DNA of 64,000 bases from an uncultured Chitinophaga sp. (GTDB taxonomy: Bacteria; Bacteroidota; Bacteroidia; Chitinophagales; Chitinophagaceae), in NCBI RefSeq assembly GCF_946479755.1, contig NZ_CAMLHC010000010.1, forward strand, positions 165,691 through 229,690, given 5' to 3'. The notes beneath the pieces were generated by a model, which had not been told where the DNA came from, did no database searches, and saw nothing but the letters and a program-made list of their open reading frames with translations. Below, in pieces: positions 46,601 to 55,637 of this stretch (positions within the stretch are counted from its first letter, which is position 1; every line of letters starts with the position of its first letter). The translations under genes were made by a program, and so were the position numbers.

Positions 46601-47102
46601 CTACCTCGATCAGAAAATGTGGCAGGGTGGCAACCATCCGCTTTCCGCCAACCAGTACCGCCAGGCCGACTGGGAAAACCGTAATACTGCCGGCTACAAA
46701 GGCACTTACGTGCCGGAAGGTATGCAGGTGACCAGCGGCTCCCTGCAGGTGGATGGCGACGGCAACGTGATTTCCGACACACGTAAGTTCGCTCCCAACA
46801 CCACGCCGGTGCTGTGGCAGACATGGTCTAAAAACTATTACGGCAATGCCATCACCAACCTGTACGACCGCTCTTATCTGAAAATACGTGAGGTGGTGCT
46901 GACCTACAACCTGCCTTCCTCCCTGCTGAAACAGGCCAAAATCATCAACAGGGCCAGCATTTCCGTGGTGGGCCGTAACCTGTACTATCTGGCGCATAAA
47001 GGGGTGAGAGATATCGACGTAGACCAGTGGATAGATCAGAACGCAGGACTGGAGATGCCTTCCACCCGCAGCGTAGGTTTCAACATTAACCTTGTTTTCT
47101 AA
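43614..47102 (+). CDS. SusC/RagA-type TonB-dependent transducer with STN domain
   Basis: A 1162-residue outer-membrane transporter, the largest of the three in the window. The N-terminus is Arg-rich and then hydrophobic (LLCLLLTGSLLTWHNLVYAG). The STN domain (about 50-120) shows ASMAEVISQIEKQTRLSFAYDV and LKEVLTKLFPADRFDYSI. It continues with the carboxypeptidase-D-like domain, DEVVVTALG, a plug with IYLRGVKPLIVVDGVPI and NAAALYGSQGQNGAILISTKKG, and the beta barrel. It should report ligand binding to the FecR protein encoded 158 bases upstream. Its partner is an SusD-like lipoprotein of a different subfamily from the first two, so its ligand may differ. Confidence 0.93.
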   Translation: MKRVLLSMQPRRRGGRKLLCLLLTGSLLTWHNLVYAGATSQQQDPENPRVSLHMTRASMAEVISQIEKQTRLSFAYDVSMLPPREINLNIDAQPLKEVLTKLFPADRFDYSIKGDQVIISVRHPKAAASNGNSSSTAQEKFIVTGNVTDGANALPGVTVLEKGTHNGTSTDENGRFRLAVSDKNAVLLISFIGYEPREVAVKGSATVHVQLQTDQKKLDEVVVTALGIKKEKKALGYAVQEVKGETAVKAREPNAVNSLAGKVSGLVITTPTRLFQNPGIYLRGVKPLIVVDGVPINSDSWNLSADDIESYSVLKGPNAAALYGSQGQNGAILISTKKGTTDKRGISVELNSSTQFQMGFLAIPTKQEEYGPGSNFQYEYVDGMGGGTNDADYDIWGPKFEGQLIPQYNSPVDPQTGKLIPIPWERRGHDNLRNFLRKGLLSSNNIAISANNDKGNMRMSVTQLYQKGVVPNTKLGGTNVNFSGTLNVSKKMTLSTAINYDKQYTPNYPDATYQPSSPIYTLMLWSGADYDIRDLKNYWIPGKEGIQQRNFESYQYTNPYLTAYEALHGYYKNDLYGHIKLNYTFNDHWSGYFRTNVSTYDLSENKRYPISGSYRSGDGGYFIKGGYNESGENYWDNNTDVLLSYNNKIGKSFDVKASAGGNLRTVKYNRLYAHTNNGLLLPQLWTVDNSVDPPGATSVKNKRQVKSAYASVDFSFRDYLFLGMTGRMDQSSTLPANKNAYFYPSVSLSAVMSDILHLPKAISFWKVRASYANVGGDMVNDDGTAKYNLYPSYTVGSRWDGNPAEVFGDILYNPNIKPAFSKSYEVGTDIRLLDNRLGLDVSVYKTLDGPQIFYPAISEGSGFKTRQMNGLVTMRKGIEISLNASPVRSAGGFNWDVLVNWSTFQKYLNKVYDTLNVYNRVKIGERMDQIFMTDFQRTPDGQLVLGSNGQPRSNSYVSMVGHANDKWVASVINTFSYKNLSLRIQVDGRYGGKIINYLDQKMWQGGNHPLSANQYRQADWENRNTAGYKGTYVPEGMQVTSGSLQVDGDGNVISDTRKFAPNTTPVLWQTWSKNYYGNAITNLYDRSYLKIREVVLTYNLPSSLLKQAKIINRASISVVGRNLYYLAHKGVRDIDVDQWIDQNAGLEMPSTRSVGFNINLVF

Positions 47103-47112
47103 AAAATCAGAC

Positions 47113-48681
47113 ATGAACCGTACAACGAGAAATATATTAGCCGCCTGCCTGCTGCCACTGGCGATGACAGGCTGTAAAAACTTTGACGACCTGCGGGTAA
47201 ACCCCAACGTGTCTGTGGTAGGTACTCCCAAACTACTGCTGACAGGGCTTGAGATGGATATGATCGGCGGGCAGGGCTCTGCACGAAGCGGCTTCTCCTC
47301 CGGCAGTGACCTCAGCGGCGATATGAGCAACAGCCCCTGGAACTACACGCATATGAGCAACCAGTTCCTTGTACTCGGCCACGATTATTACGGTAGCCAG
47401 GACTACGCCTGGGATGATGGCTCCAGCTACTATGGCAGTCTCCGCAACGCCGCACAACTGGACCTCGAAGCAGCCAAACAGGGCCCTGCACTGGCAGCGC
47501 CCTACTACGCCGTCAACAAGTTTATCCGTACGTTCTTCTTCCTGTCCATGACCTCGCAGATGGGCGACATTCCCATGTCTGAAGCCATCAAAGGCGCTAC
47601 GGACGGTATCTACGCTCCCCGCTACGACACACAGAAAGAAGTGTTCCTGCAGTGTTTCAAATGGCTGGAAGAAGCCAACGACTCCCTCGCCGCTATCAGT
47701 CAGCGTAACGCTAAAGCCACGGTAGACGGCGACATCTTCTATGCCGGCAACCTGCTGAAATGGAGAAAAGCCATCAACACCTGCTACCTCCGTGAGCTGA
47801 TGAACCTGAGCATCAAAGTGAACGATGCCTCCCTCGACCTGAAAGGACGTTTTAACCGTATCGTCAGCAATCCGGCGAAATACCCGCTGATACTCGACAA
47901 TACGGATAACCTTCAGTTGAACTACAACGCCAGCCAGAAGAGCAACAACTATCCGTTGTACCCAATGGAAGTAGGCGTCCTGTCCGCCAAAAGGAATGCG
48001 CTGGGCAGCACCTATATCAACATCCTGGATTCCCTGCGCGATCCGCGTGTGTTCATCGTGGCGGCTCCTGCCGATTCCCTGCCTGAAGTTCCCGGTAATC
48101 CGTTCGCCCGCTATAAAGGCGCCAATACCGGCGACCGCCAGGACCAGATCTACATCGATATCAATAAAGGGCAATACAGCACTTTTAATATCAACTACTG
48201 GCTGAGCAGTCCCGCCGGTGTTCCCAACATCCAGCTGGGCGCTTTCGAAACACATTTCCTGATCGCAGAAGCGATCAACCGCGGCTGGATCGGCGGCGAC
48301 GCCGCGCAGCACTATAAAGACGGTATCACCGCCTCTATGAAGTTCTATGGTGTGAGCGATGCAGACATGGCTACTTTCCTCGCGCAGCCGGCGATGCAAT
48401 ATGCCGGCAACAACGACGCAGGGCTGAAGCAGGTGCTCACGCAGAAATACGTGGCCTTCTTTAACAACGCCGGATGGCAGGCCTACTACAATCATCGTCG
48501 TACAGGCGTGCCCGTGTTCTCCGTTGGCCCGTCTAACCAGAACGGCGGTAAAATACCTACGCGGTTCATCTACCCCCAATCGGAGTACCAGAACAACAAA
48601 GCCAACCTGCAGGATGCCCTCAAGCGGCAGTTTGGCGGCTCTGATACCCGGAACGATGTGATGTGGATGCTGAAGCCTTAA
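47113..48681 (+). CDS. SusD-like lipoprotein (SusD/RagB-like, second subfamily)
   Basis: A 522-residue lipoprotein. The signal peptide ends in the lipobox MTGC. The N-terminus KNFDDLRVNPNVSVVGTPKLLLTGLEMDM and the later LLKWRKAINTCYLRELMNLSIKVND resemble the SusD-like_2 branch rather than classical SusD. The C-terminal region has ETHFLIAEAINRGW, YKDGITASMKFYGV and QKYVAFFNNAGWQAYYNHRRTGVPVF. The start at 47113 gives the signal peptide; the frame extends 7 codons into the end of susC. It forms the lid of the SusC channel encoded upstream. Confidence 0.9.
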   Translation: MNRTTRNILAACLLPLAMTGCKNFDDLRVNPNVSVVGTPKLLLTGLEMDMIGGQGSARSGFSSGSDLSGDMSNSPWNYTHMSNQFLVLGHDYYGSQDYAWDDGSSYYGSLRNAAQLDLEAAKQGPALAAPYYAVNKFIRTFFFLSMTSQMGDIPMSEAIKGATDGIYAPRYDTQKEVFLQCFKWLEEANDSLAAISQRNAKATVDGDIFYAGNLLKWRKAINTCYLRELMNLSIKVNDASLDLKGRFNRIVSNPAKYPLILDNTDNLQLNYNASQKSNNYPLYPMEVGVLSAKRNALGSTYINILDSLRDPRVFIVAAPADSLPEVPGNPFARYKGANTGDRQDQIYIDINKGQYSTFNINYWLSSPAGVPNIQLGAFETHFLIAEAINRGWIGGDAAQHYKDGITASMKFYGVSDADMATFLAQPAMQYAGNNDAGLKQVLTQKYVAFFNNAGWQAYYNHRRTGVPVFSVGPSNQNGGKIPTRFIYPQSEYQNNKANLQDALKRQFGGSDTRNDVMWMLKP

Positions 48682-48701
48682 AATAGAAAAACAGACAAAC
48701 T

Positions 48702-48740
48702 AAAAATCCCCCACAAGTAAATGTTTGTTGGGGGATTTTT
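48702..48740 (+). terminator. intrinsic terminator after the second sigma-regulated operon
   Basis: AAAAATCCCCCA / TGGGGGATTTTT stem (12 bases) with a partly paired loop and a T run. Confidence 0.9.
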
Positions 48741-48754
48741 TTATAGTAATAAAC

Positions 48755-50002
48755 TTATTCACAAGGTTCGCGATTTCCAAATCCATTGTTCCATTTGGCC
48801 TTTTGAAGCGGCACCTTGTCGTTGGAAGCCATCCTGGAAACGGTGCACCCACCTCCAATTTCATCACTCAAAAATCCCTGCATAAGATTCCTGAACTCTG
48901 CGGCCATCGCAGTTGGCGTTATCAGATCAAACTGCTGTTTCGTCATACCGAAATACTTAGCGCGCTGCACATCAGCGGCGTTGTTAGCCGCTTTGGCAGC
49001 AGCAGTGGCGGCTGCTCCGCTGGTAATCACTTTCCCACCACTCAATTTTTTGGGTATCCCGACAAACACATTGCCGTATGCTTTAACACTAAAGCCAGCA
49101 TAGAGTCCAAACCAGTCACCTACCAACTGCAAACCAGACACCCCGGACTCCTGCCAGTTACTGGCGGTACTGATGAAAGCAAAGGTATGGCAACTCAGCC
49201 TGCCGGCATCTTCCGGTGCAAAACCCTCCGGCTTGGGCGGAACAGGCGATCCTCCATTGTCATCCGGAGCCCCGGGAGGCGGAAGTACCGGCCCATGGCC
49301 TGGCTCAGGGTATGTGGACCCGCCGTCTTCTTCATACATTGTATGGCAGCCTAAATTCTGCGTATAGGTATAAGAATATTCACCATTTACATAGATATCC
49401 CATTGTAAGGTATTGCAAACTGTTATTAACCTTGACTGCGTACCATTGCCAGGGATGCTTTCATTCTTCGGAATGATTCTCTTTACCGTATTATTATCAT
49501 ATTTATAGGAACTGATGTTCTTTAAAGACCAGTCTGCAGATAAGACAAGCCCTGAGAAGTACTTACTTGCTCCTCCCAGGTAAGCCGAATCCGGAATAGA
49601 GATGAGCAATTGTGCCTGTAGTTTTTTTTCCTTGTCCCTGAATATAACCAATCTCGACAGGTTGTTAACAGGGAGATTTGTCCGCTTGTCTGTCCCTTTT
49701 CTCAGATAAACGTTATCGTTGAACATCACCGGGACTACTACCACTTTTCCAATACGGGACGACTGCGTATAGGCCTTGTCCCAAAGAGCAGTTTTAGAAA
49801 GGGATTGAATTGAATAATGATCAGACTGGCCTGGTATGCTACCAGTGCCGGCAACTTCATGATTAAAATAATTTCTCGCCTCCTGAATAAAGTGTTGCCC
49901 CGAATTGTCTATGCTGACGTCAGTGCCCGGGTACTTTTTGCAGCCGGCATATCCGGTCACCACCAGTACAAAAAGAAGTAGCTTAAAAATTGTGGGTTTC
50001 AT
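48755..50002 (-). CDS. lipoprotein of unknown function with proline-rich linker
   Basis: A 415-residue lipoprotein I do not recognise. The signal peptide ends in the lipobox TGYAGC. An N-terminal domain (about 25-225) contains FIQEARNYFNHEV and WDKAYTQSSRIGKVVVVPVMFND. A Pro/Gly-rich linker (about 230-260; GHGPVLPPPGAPDDNGG) precedes a C-terminal domain (about 262-415) with an Ala-rich stretch and a Lys/Asn-rich end. The two-domain plan with a flexible linker would suit a surface-presented C-terminal domain. It is convergent with the SusD-like gene. Confidence 0.65.
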   Translation of the reverse strand: MKPTIFKLLLFVLVVTGYAGCKKYPGTDVSIDNSGQHFIQEARNYFNHEVAGTGSIPGQSDHYSIQSLSKTALWDKAYTQSSRIGKVVVVPVMFNDNVYLRKGTDKRTNLPVNNLSRLVIFRDKEKKLQAQLLISIPDSAYLGGASKYFSGLVLSADWSLKNISSYKYDNNTVKRIIPKNESIPGNGTQSRLITVCNTLQWDIYVNGEYSYTYTQNLGCHTMYEEDGGSTYPEPGHGPVLPPPGAPDDNGGSPVPPKPEGFAPEDAGRLSCHTFAFISTASNWQESGVSGLQLVGDWFGLYAGFSVKAYGNVFVGIPKKLSGGKVITSGAAATAAAKAANNAADVQRAKYFGMTKQQFDLITPTAMAAEFRNLMQGFLSDEIGGGCTVSRMASNDKVPLQKAKWNNGFGNREPCE

Positions 50003-50153
50003 GATAGGGGATTTTTGGGTTGAATTGGGAATGCACGAATGTACTTCTCCAGGATGCTATCCGGATGCGGCGGCAAAAAAGCGAGTGCTCCGGGGTATGC
50101 AGCATAGTACCCGGACCACTTGATATATTATAGGAATTTAAGACCATCCCTGG

Positions 50154-52148
50154 TTAAAACGGTACCACCGAAATCGCCTTGTACAACTTCGCGGGATCAT
50201 AGATCACACCATTTTTAATCACCAGTTTTGTTTTCCGGATGTTGCTGATCTGTTGGACAGGATCACCCGCTACCAGCACGACATCGGCTGTTTTTCCCAC
50301 TTTGATGCTCCCCAGCTCTTTACTCTTCCCCGTATATTCCGCTGTACCGAAAGTAGCCAGCTGTAACACCTTCTCTGCCGGGATACCTGCTTTCACATAG
50401 AGTTCCAGCTCCCGTTGGTAATCAAACCCGGCAGTACCATCTGTACCGGCAACAATGCGGATGCCATTATCATATAACAGTTTTGTCAGTTTCAAAAAGG
50501 CGCCGAACGACTGCATATAGGTGGAGTCCATTCCCGGCGGGACCGGCAGGCCGCTGCCACCGGCACGCATGCCGCGTTGTATCTGCAACGGAAAGTGGGT
50601 GATAATGTCTTTGTTTTTTTCTTCTATAACGCCATCGCGGCCGGTCAGCATCGGTTCAAAAGCTACCAGCGTAGGGTCAGATGCGATATTCCGGGATTTC
50701 ATCAGCGCGATGAACTCCTTCACCGGTGCACTGTTCAGGTCCAGCGAAGCCGCCCGTTGCGCCGGGATAGCAAAACGTTGCGGCGTACGGGTATCGATGG
50801 TGTCGCCGAAGAAATTCAGCAGGAGCATGTTCATATGCGTCACCTCATTGTATCCGGCTTCTATGGCCTGTGCGGCTGTCATGAACGCAGGGATATGGCC
50901 ACATACGCGCAGGTGGTATTTCTTTGCTTCTGCAATCAGCGGTTTTACCCATTCCGGTTTGATGGAGCTGTATAGTTTGATCTGATCGTAGCCTTTATCA
51001 GCGAACATGCGGACAAACTTTTTGCCTTCTTCTTCGTTGTGGATCAATATACCCGTGGGAGCAGCCATAGGGCCGGCCCCGTCAATCAGTCCGCTGATGA
51101 CTTCCAGGTGCGGGCCTATCAGTTCACCGTTATCAATTGCTTTTCGGAGGGTGAGCAGGGAGGTATCGTTGCCCATATCCCGTGCATGCGTGACGCCGGC
51201 GGCGATGTGCATGATACCTTCCGGTCCGTCGCCCATATGCACGTGCATGTCCCAGAACCCGGGCAACAGCGTCTGTCCGCGGCCGTCTACGGTCCTGGCG
51301 GCCTTCGCAGTGATCGGTTTTCCGACAGATACCGCTTTGATCTTTCCGGCGCCGATCAGCACATCCGTATGGGGCAGCAAGGTCGCTTTCTCTGCGTCAA
51401 AGAGGGTAACATCGCGGATCAGTATGTCTCCGTTTACCTTTTCGGGTATCGTTTTCGCCAGTTGACTATCATGCTGCCGCTCTATCTTTTGCTGCACTGC
51501 CAGCAGCTCTTTCACATAGGGTTCATAACCCTTACGGATCATCGAAAACCAGTCGCCGATATACCCAAAGGTGACATTCTTTTCATCTGCCCAGATATAC
51601 TCCGGTGTGTAGTACATACCGGAGATGCGACACAGCTGCAACTGCTGGTCGCCCGCTTTGTGTTGTTGTACGACTTCCAAAGTAGCTTCTCCGAACGGTA
51701 GCAGCTTTATTTTATGCTGACCGGCTTTCAGCGCTTTGATCATGTTTCCGCTCTCTCCATTCAGGCAGGTGTAAAAAGCCTTTCCGGTAACGGGCCGGGA
51801 CTCATTTTCAGCGGTATTCTTCCAGGTGGCCACACCGTCTTTCAGGGAAAAATCTTCCGATATCGGTTTTTTGAAATAGTCTTTTCCTATGGCGTGGACA
51901 TAAGTGGGAAACCCGTCACTGTCCTGACGGTAGATCGTATGCAGGCTGTCGCCCCTGCCACGGTCGTTGTACTGGTACCAGGATTCGAACGTGCCGGGCG
52001 ATGTTTCTATCACCTTCTTTTCGCCTTTGATATTTCCTGTTAAAATGAGTGAGTATCTGATCGTATCGTGCTGTTGGGCAAAAGTACAGACGGGGGTACT
52101 GAAACCAATCAGCAGTAACATCCTGAAGATGGCATTACAGGGTAACAT
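50154..52148 (-). CDS. secreted metal-dependent amidohydrolase
   Basis: A 664-residue exported hydrolase. After the signal peptide (to about CTFAQQ) an N-terminal beta-rich region of about 230 residues precedes the amidohydrolase part (about 240-655). There NGDILIRDVTLFDAE forms the small beta sandwich, and the TIM barrel has the metal-binding HxH in PGFWDMHVHMGDG, the Lys/His sites in HLRVCGHIPA and EVTHMNMLL, and an Asp in IVAGTDGTAGFDY. The final LGSIKVGKTADVVLVAGDPVQQI block is typical. The family covers imidazolonepropionase-like and Xaa-Pro dipeptidase-like enzymes; the substrate is unknown. The long N-terminal extension is unusual. Confidence 0.85.
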   Translation of the reverse strand: MLPCNAIFRMLLLIGFSTPVCTFAQQHDTIRYSLILTGNIKGEKKVIETSPGTFESWYQYNDRGRGDSLHTIYRQDSDGFPTYVHAIGKDYFKKPISEDFSLKDGVATWKNTAENESRPVTGKAFYTCLNGESGNMIKALKAGQHKIKLLPFGEATLEVVQQHKAGDQQLQLCRISGMYYTPEYIWADEKNVTFGYIGDWFSMIRKGYEPYVKELLAVQQKIERQHDSQLAKTIPEKVNGDILIRDVTLFDAEKATLLPHTDVLIGAGKIKAVSVGKPITAKAARTVDGRGQTLLPGFWDMHVHMGDGPEGIMHIAAGVTHARDMGNDTSLLTLRKAIDNGELIGPHLEVISGLIDGAGPMAAPTGILIHNEEEGKKFVRMFADKGYDQIKLYSSIKPEWVKPLIAEAKKYHLRVCGHIPAFMTAAQAIEAGYNEVTHMNMLLLNFFGDTIDTRTPQRFAIPAQRAASLDLNSAPVKEFIALMKSRNIASDPTLVAFEPMLTGRDGVIEEKNKDIITHFPLQIQRGMRAGGSGLPVPPGMDSTYMQSFGAFLKLTKLLYDNGIRIVAGTDGTAGFDYQRELELYVKAGIPAEKVLQLATFGTAEYTGKSKELGSIKVGKTADVVLVAGDPVQQISNIRKTKLVIKNGVIYDPAKLYKAISVVPF

Positions 52149-52193
52149 AAGCGGTTATTATTTTGGTTGAAAAGGATAAAGTAAATATAATGA

Positions 52194-53324
52194 TTATTTC
52201 TTCTTCAATGGGTAAGACATCCGGTGACCGCCGTTCTCCTTTCCATCCAGATAGGGACAGTACAGGATATATTTTCCTTCTTCTTTTTCGATCCGCCCGA
52301 ACCGCTTTTCGCTTTTCACCAGTGCATCCCCTCCTTCCAATACTTTTTTGAAGGTAAAAAACAGCTGGCTATCCATCGCAGTGGCAGCCAGCAGGTACTT
52401 GTTATTCACCTGGAAGCCGGATTCAGTGAAGATAACTGTGTTCCCTTCCACCTTCAGCGCCACTTCAATATGGTCCCTGGCGTCGTCACTGGATGCATGG
52501 AGAACCGTAACATATGTTCCTTGCCAGGAAGCATTGACAGGAGCCGCACGGAGCGTGTCTTTTTCTGTGGCAACAGTCATCCGCAGGTAATCTGAGGTGG
52601 CGGCATCATCGCCTTCTTTCTGCCAGGTTTTGATATATATCGTATGGTTGTCTTTCCAGTACAGCTCCCTGGCCATCCAGCGGGAAGGCTGGAGGAAGAT
52701 CCTTTTTATAACATCGTTATCCACCGTATAAATGCTGATATCCTCAGTGGGAGGCGGAATATGTTCGTACTCCTCATAAGGATTATACCGTTTGCTCACG
52801 ATCAGTCTTCCGTCCGGCGACAGGACCGGGAAGTTGCTGACCGTATCTTTTTTGCCGGTGGTTTTATCTATCAAGAGGACGTAATCCTGTTCATAACTAT
52901 TTGCTTCCACCAGGTATTTGTGCAGGGGTTTTAAATAACCCAGGTAGCGGTAAGACAACCTGTCTTCATCGTGGGGGACGCCGGCATTGTTCTTCAGCAC
53001 TACCGTTCCCGCCTGGTCGGTAGGTAGGGTCAATTCGCCACTGGTAACCCGGAACCTGGCGGTATCGTACTCAACCTGGTCAGGCGCAGGCGGTTGGTGA
53101 CGGTCGAATTCCGTTTCTGTAATGCCGGTGAGCTCAACAGATAATTGCCCTGGCGCCGGTGCAGTCGTTGCAACGGTATCTTTCCGGCCAGCAGCGGTGG
53201 TACTGTCGGCAGTCGTTTTGCCGGGTATGCCCTGGTTACAGGCATAGAGTAAAAAGAAAAATGGCAGGCTTATGCAGGCTGCCCGGGTTATCCGATATAA
53301 ACAATGACCAGTTGACTTACTCAT
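52194..53324 (-). CDS. lipoprotein of unknown function, beta-propeller-like
   Basis: A 376-residue protein with a hydrophobic N-terminal segment ending in a lipobox-like LLYAC, followed by a low-complexity Thr/Ala linker (about 30-60). The rest is beta-rich with propeller-like strands, for example YVLLIDKTTGKKDTVSNFPVLSPDGRLIVSKRY and ISIYTVDNDVIKRIFL. This looks like a few blades of a WD40/TolB-type fold, but no family is certain. It precedes the amidohydrolase gene in the same direction by 45 bases, so the two may be co-transcribed. Confidence 0.65.
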   Translation of the reverse strand: MSKSTGHCLYRITRAACISLPFFFLLYACNQGIPGKTTADSTTAAGRKDTVATTAPAPGQLSVELTGITETEFDRHQPPAPDQVEYDTARFRVTSGELTLPTDQAGTVVLKNNAGVPHDEDRLSYRYLGYLKPLHKYLVEANSYEQDYVLLIDKTTGKKDTVSNFPVLSPDGRLIVSKRYNPYEEYEHIPPPTEDISIYTVDNDVIKRIFLQPSRWMARELYWKDNHTIYIKTWQKEGDDAATSDYLRMTVATEKDTLRAAPVNASWQGTYVTVLHASSDDARDHIEVALKVEGNTVIFTESGFQVNNKYLLAATAMDSQLFFTFKKVLEGGDALVKSEKRFGRIEKEEGKYILYCPYLDGKENGGHRMSYPLKKK

Positions 53325-53536
53325 GGGTGGGAAACTTTCGCCGGGATATACCGCCCCGTTTTTTTAAAATAAAAATAGACAAAATAGTTATATTGTGTTG
53401 TGTAGCTACTATTTACCTTACCCCGGTAAAACAGATCTATCTCAACCGCCGAAATATTTTTTAAAATCTGGTTTTACTGCTGACATAAGGTTGTCATCTC
53501 CCGGTTGGAATTTTGTGTTAATAAATACAAAATCCC

Positions 53537-54715
53537 ATGAAGCAGCTTGTTCTTTTATTCTCTGTCACTGTTATAGCGATTTCCGCACTTTCACAACCTA
53601 CAAAACAAGACCGTATGTTTACCGTAAAACCGTTTAAAATCGATGTACAACAATCTGTACTGGACGATCTTAACAACCGCCTCCGCCAGACCCGCTGGCC
53701 TGATGCGCCTGATAACGCCGGCTGGAACTATGGCACGGACCCTGTATTTCTCCGGGACCTTGTCGCCTATTGGCAAAACGGCTACGACTGGCGCAAACAG
53801 GAAGCTGCGCTCAACAAGTTCCCGCAGTTCACCGTGGAAATAGACGGCGTCAGCATTCACTTCCTGCACATCAAAAGCCCGAATGCCAATGCAAAACCCC
53901 TGTTGCTGGTACACGGCTGGCCCGACTGTTTCTATCGTTTTTACAAAGTCATCCCCCTGCTGACAAACGACTACGACCTGGTGATTCCTTCCATTCCCGG
54001 CTTCGGTTTCTCCGGTCATGTAGCCATGACTGATGATGGCTCCGCCAAAGTCTTTGCTACACTGATGAAAGATGTGCTTGGTTACCAGTCCTACTATGCG
54101 GCCGGTGGCGACGTAGGCAGCGGCATCATCAAATCACTCGCTAACCTGTACCCCGACAATGTAGCGGCCATCCACCTGACCGATGTCGGTTACCCGAACG
54201 GTTCGGAAGACTGGAGTACCATGACTCCTGCCGAACAGACCTTCGGGCAGGTTATTCAGCAGTGGCTGTTCCAGGAAGGCGCCTATGCCATGCTGCATGC
54301 TACCAAACCACAAACACAGGCTTATGGCCTGAACGATTCCCCTACCGGTCTTGCCGCCTGGATCGTGGAAAAATTCAATGCGTGGGGGACACCTGGTGGT
54401 GCTATCGAAGAACATTTCACCAAAGACGAGCTGCTGACCAACATCATGATCTACTGGGTCAGCCAGACGATCAATTCCTCCATGCGCACCTATAAGGTAG
54501 GCGCCTTTCAGCAGCTGGCTTCCGGACAGAAAGTAAATACACCTACAGGCGTAGCGGTATTTGCCGGCGATGCGCCTACACCGAAGGAATGGGCCGAGCG
54601 GAAAACGAATGTGAAACGGTTTACCGTGATGGAAAAAGGCGGGCATTTTGCTGCGCTGGAAGCGCCGGAAATATGGGTAAAGGAAGTGGATGCGTTTTTC
54701 AAAAGTGTAAAATAA
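53537..54715 (+). CDS. secreted epoxide hydrolase
   Basis: A 392-residue exported alpha/beta hydrolase of the microsomal-type epoxide hydrolase family. The signal peptide covers about residues 1-20 (MKQLVLLFSVTVIAISALSQ). The EHN domain follows (FKIDVQQSVLDDLNNRLRQTRWPDA). The core has LLLVHGWPDCFYRF (oxyanion loop HGWP), the nucleophile Asp in AAGGDVGSGI, and the His in EKGGHFAALEAPE. A Tyr pair in the lid is likely but not certain. It may detoxify epoxides in the periplasm. It is monocistronic with a clear terminator. Confidence 0.9.
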   Translation: MKQLVLLFSVTVIAISALSQPTKQDRMFTVKPFKIDVQQSVLDDLNNRLRQTRWPDAPDNAGWNYGTDPVFLRDLVAYWQNGYDWRKQEAALNKFPQFTVEIDGVSIHFLHIKSPNANAKPLLLVHGWPDCFYRFYKVIPLLTNDYDLVIPSIPGFGFSGHVAMTDDGSAKVFATLMKDVLGYQSYYAAGGDVGSGIIKSLANLYPDNVAAIHLTDVGYPNGSEDWSTMTPAEQTFGQVIQQWLFQEGAYAMLHATKPQTQAYGLNDSPTGLAAWIVEKFNAWGTPGGAIEEHFTKDELLTNIMIYWVSQTINSSMRTYKVGAFQQLASGQKVNTPTGVAVFAGDAPTPKEWAERKTNVKRFTVMEKGGHFAALEAPEIWVKEVDAFFKSVK

Positions 54716-54727
54716 AGATCGACATAA

Positions 54728-54755
54728 AAAGACAGCCCCTTGGTGGGCTGTCTTT
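54728..54755 (+). terminator. intrinsic terminator after the epoxide hydrolase gene
   Basis: 11-base stem AAAGACAGCCC / GGGCTGTCTTT with a 6-base loop. Confidence 0.85.
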
Positions 54756-54868
54756 CATAAAAATAAAATCAAAAAAGCCAACAAAGCTTACTATATTACA
54801 TACATGGCGCCAACGCTTCAACGAGCAGCGCCGATGGTTATCCCTGATAACATCAGCCCAACCCAAAA

Positions 54869-55597
54869 ATGTTTGCAAAACCCGTAACCAGTTATCAGCA
54901 TATGAAATACACATTCCCTGCCGACGATCGCCTCAGCGCTCCCTCCAACATTCAACAGGTACATCACGTATTGTTACGCATGCTCAAAATTCTGCAACAG
55001 ATTTGTGATGCGCATGATATTAAATTCTGGCTGGAATACGGTACGATGTTGGGTGCCGTAAGACATCAGGGCTTCATACCCTGGGATTATGAAGCGGACA
55101 TCGGCATGACACGTGATGACTATGACAAATTATTACAGGTAGTTCACGAATTTCCACCGGATATTTTCTTCCAGACAAAAGATACCGACCCTGCCTATGC
55201 TCCCTGTTCGGTATTCCTGGAAGGAAAGCTGCGGGATAAATACAGCAACTACAGCGACTTTAAGGAAAAGGAACCTACCGCTGCCTGGCACAATGGTATC
55301 CAGGTAGATATTTTTGTTTACGATTTGTACAGCATCGATGAGGAGGAATATATCCTGTTAAACAATTTTGAGCGGGTACTTACCGGTTCAAAAGCTTTTT
55401 TCAAACTGGAAGAAATTGAAGAGTTGCAGATGATGGACTTTGCGGATACGGTCTTTCTTGTTCCGGTAGGCTATGATGCTTACCTGAAAAGAAACTATGG
55501 CGACTACCTTTCGTTGCCGCCGTTGGAAGAACAGGTAGCGCCCTATGTTGAAGTAACCTCTCCCTGTGATCATAAGGAAGTGCTGCACTGGCAATAA
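54869..55597 (+). CDS. LicD-family nucleotidyltransferase-fold transferase
   Basis: A 242-residue cytoplasmic protein of the LicD family, which transfers phosphocholine or related head groups (including phosphonates) from CDP-activated donors to surface glycans. The signature is clear: QQICDAHDIKFWLEYGTMLGAVRHQGFIPWDYEADIGMTRDDY. The usual WDDD is WDYEAD here, so one of the metal-binding acids has changed. A later IQVDIFVYDLY block with acidic residues is also in place. The ATG at 54902 (MKYTFPADD) is an equally good start. It converges with a nucleotidyltransferase-aminotransferase fusion that could make the CDP-linked donor. Confidence 0.85.
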   Translation: MFAKPVTSYQHMKYTFPADDRLSAPSNIQQVHHVLLRMLKILQQICDAHDIKFWLEYGTMLGAVRHQGFIPWDYEADIGMTRDDYDKLLQVVHEFPPDIFFQTKDTDPAYAPCSVFLEGKLRDKYSNYSDFKEKEPTAAWHNGIQVDIFVYDLYSIDEEEYILLNNFERVLTGSKAFFKLEEIEELQMMDFADTVFLVPVGYDAYLKRNYGDYLSLPPLEEQVAPYVEVTSPCDHKEVLHWQ

Positions 55598-55603
55598 ATA
55601 CCG

Positions 55604-55637
55604 GCACCCCGGACAGTCATCCGGGGTGCGCTGTTTT
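55604..55637 (+). terminator. intrinsic terminator after licD
   Basis: 10-base stem GCACCCCGGA / TCCGGGGTGC, 6-base loop, then GCTGTTTTT. Confidence 0.88.
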
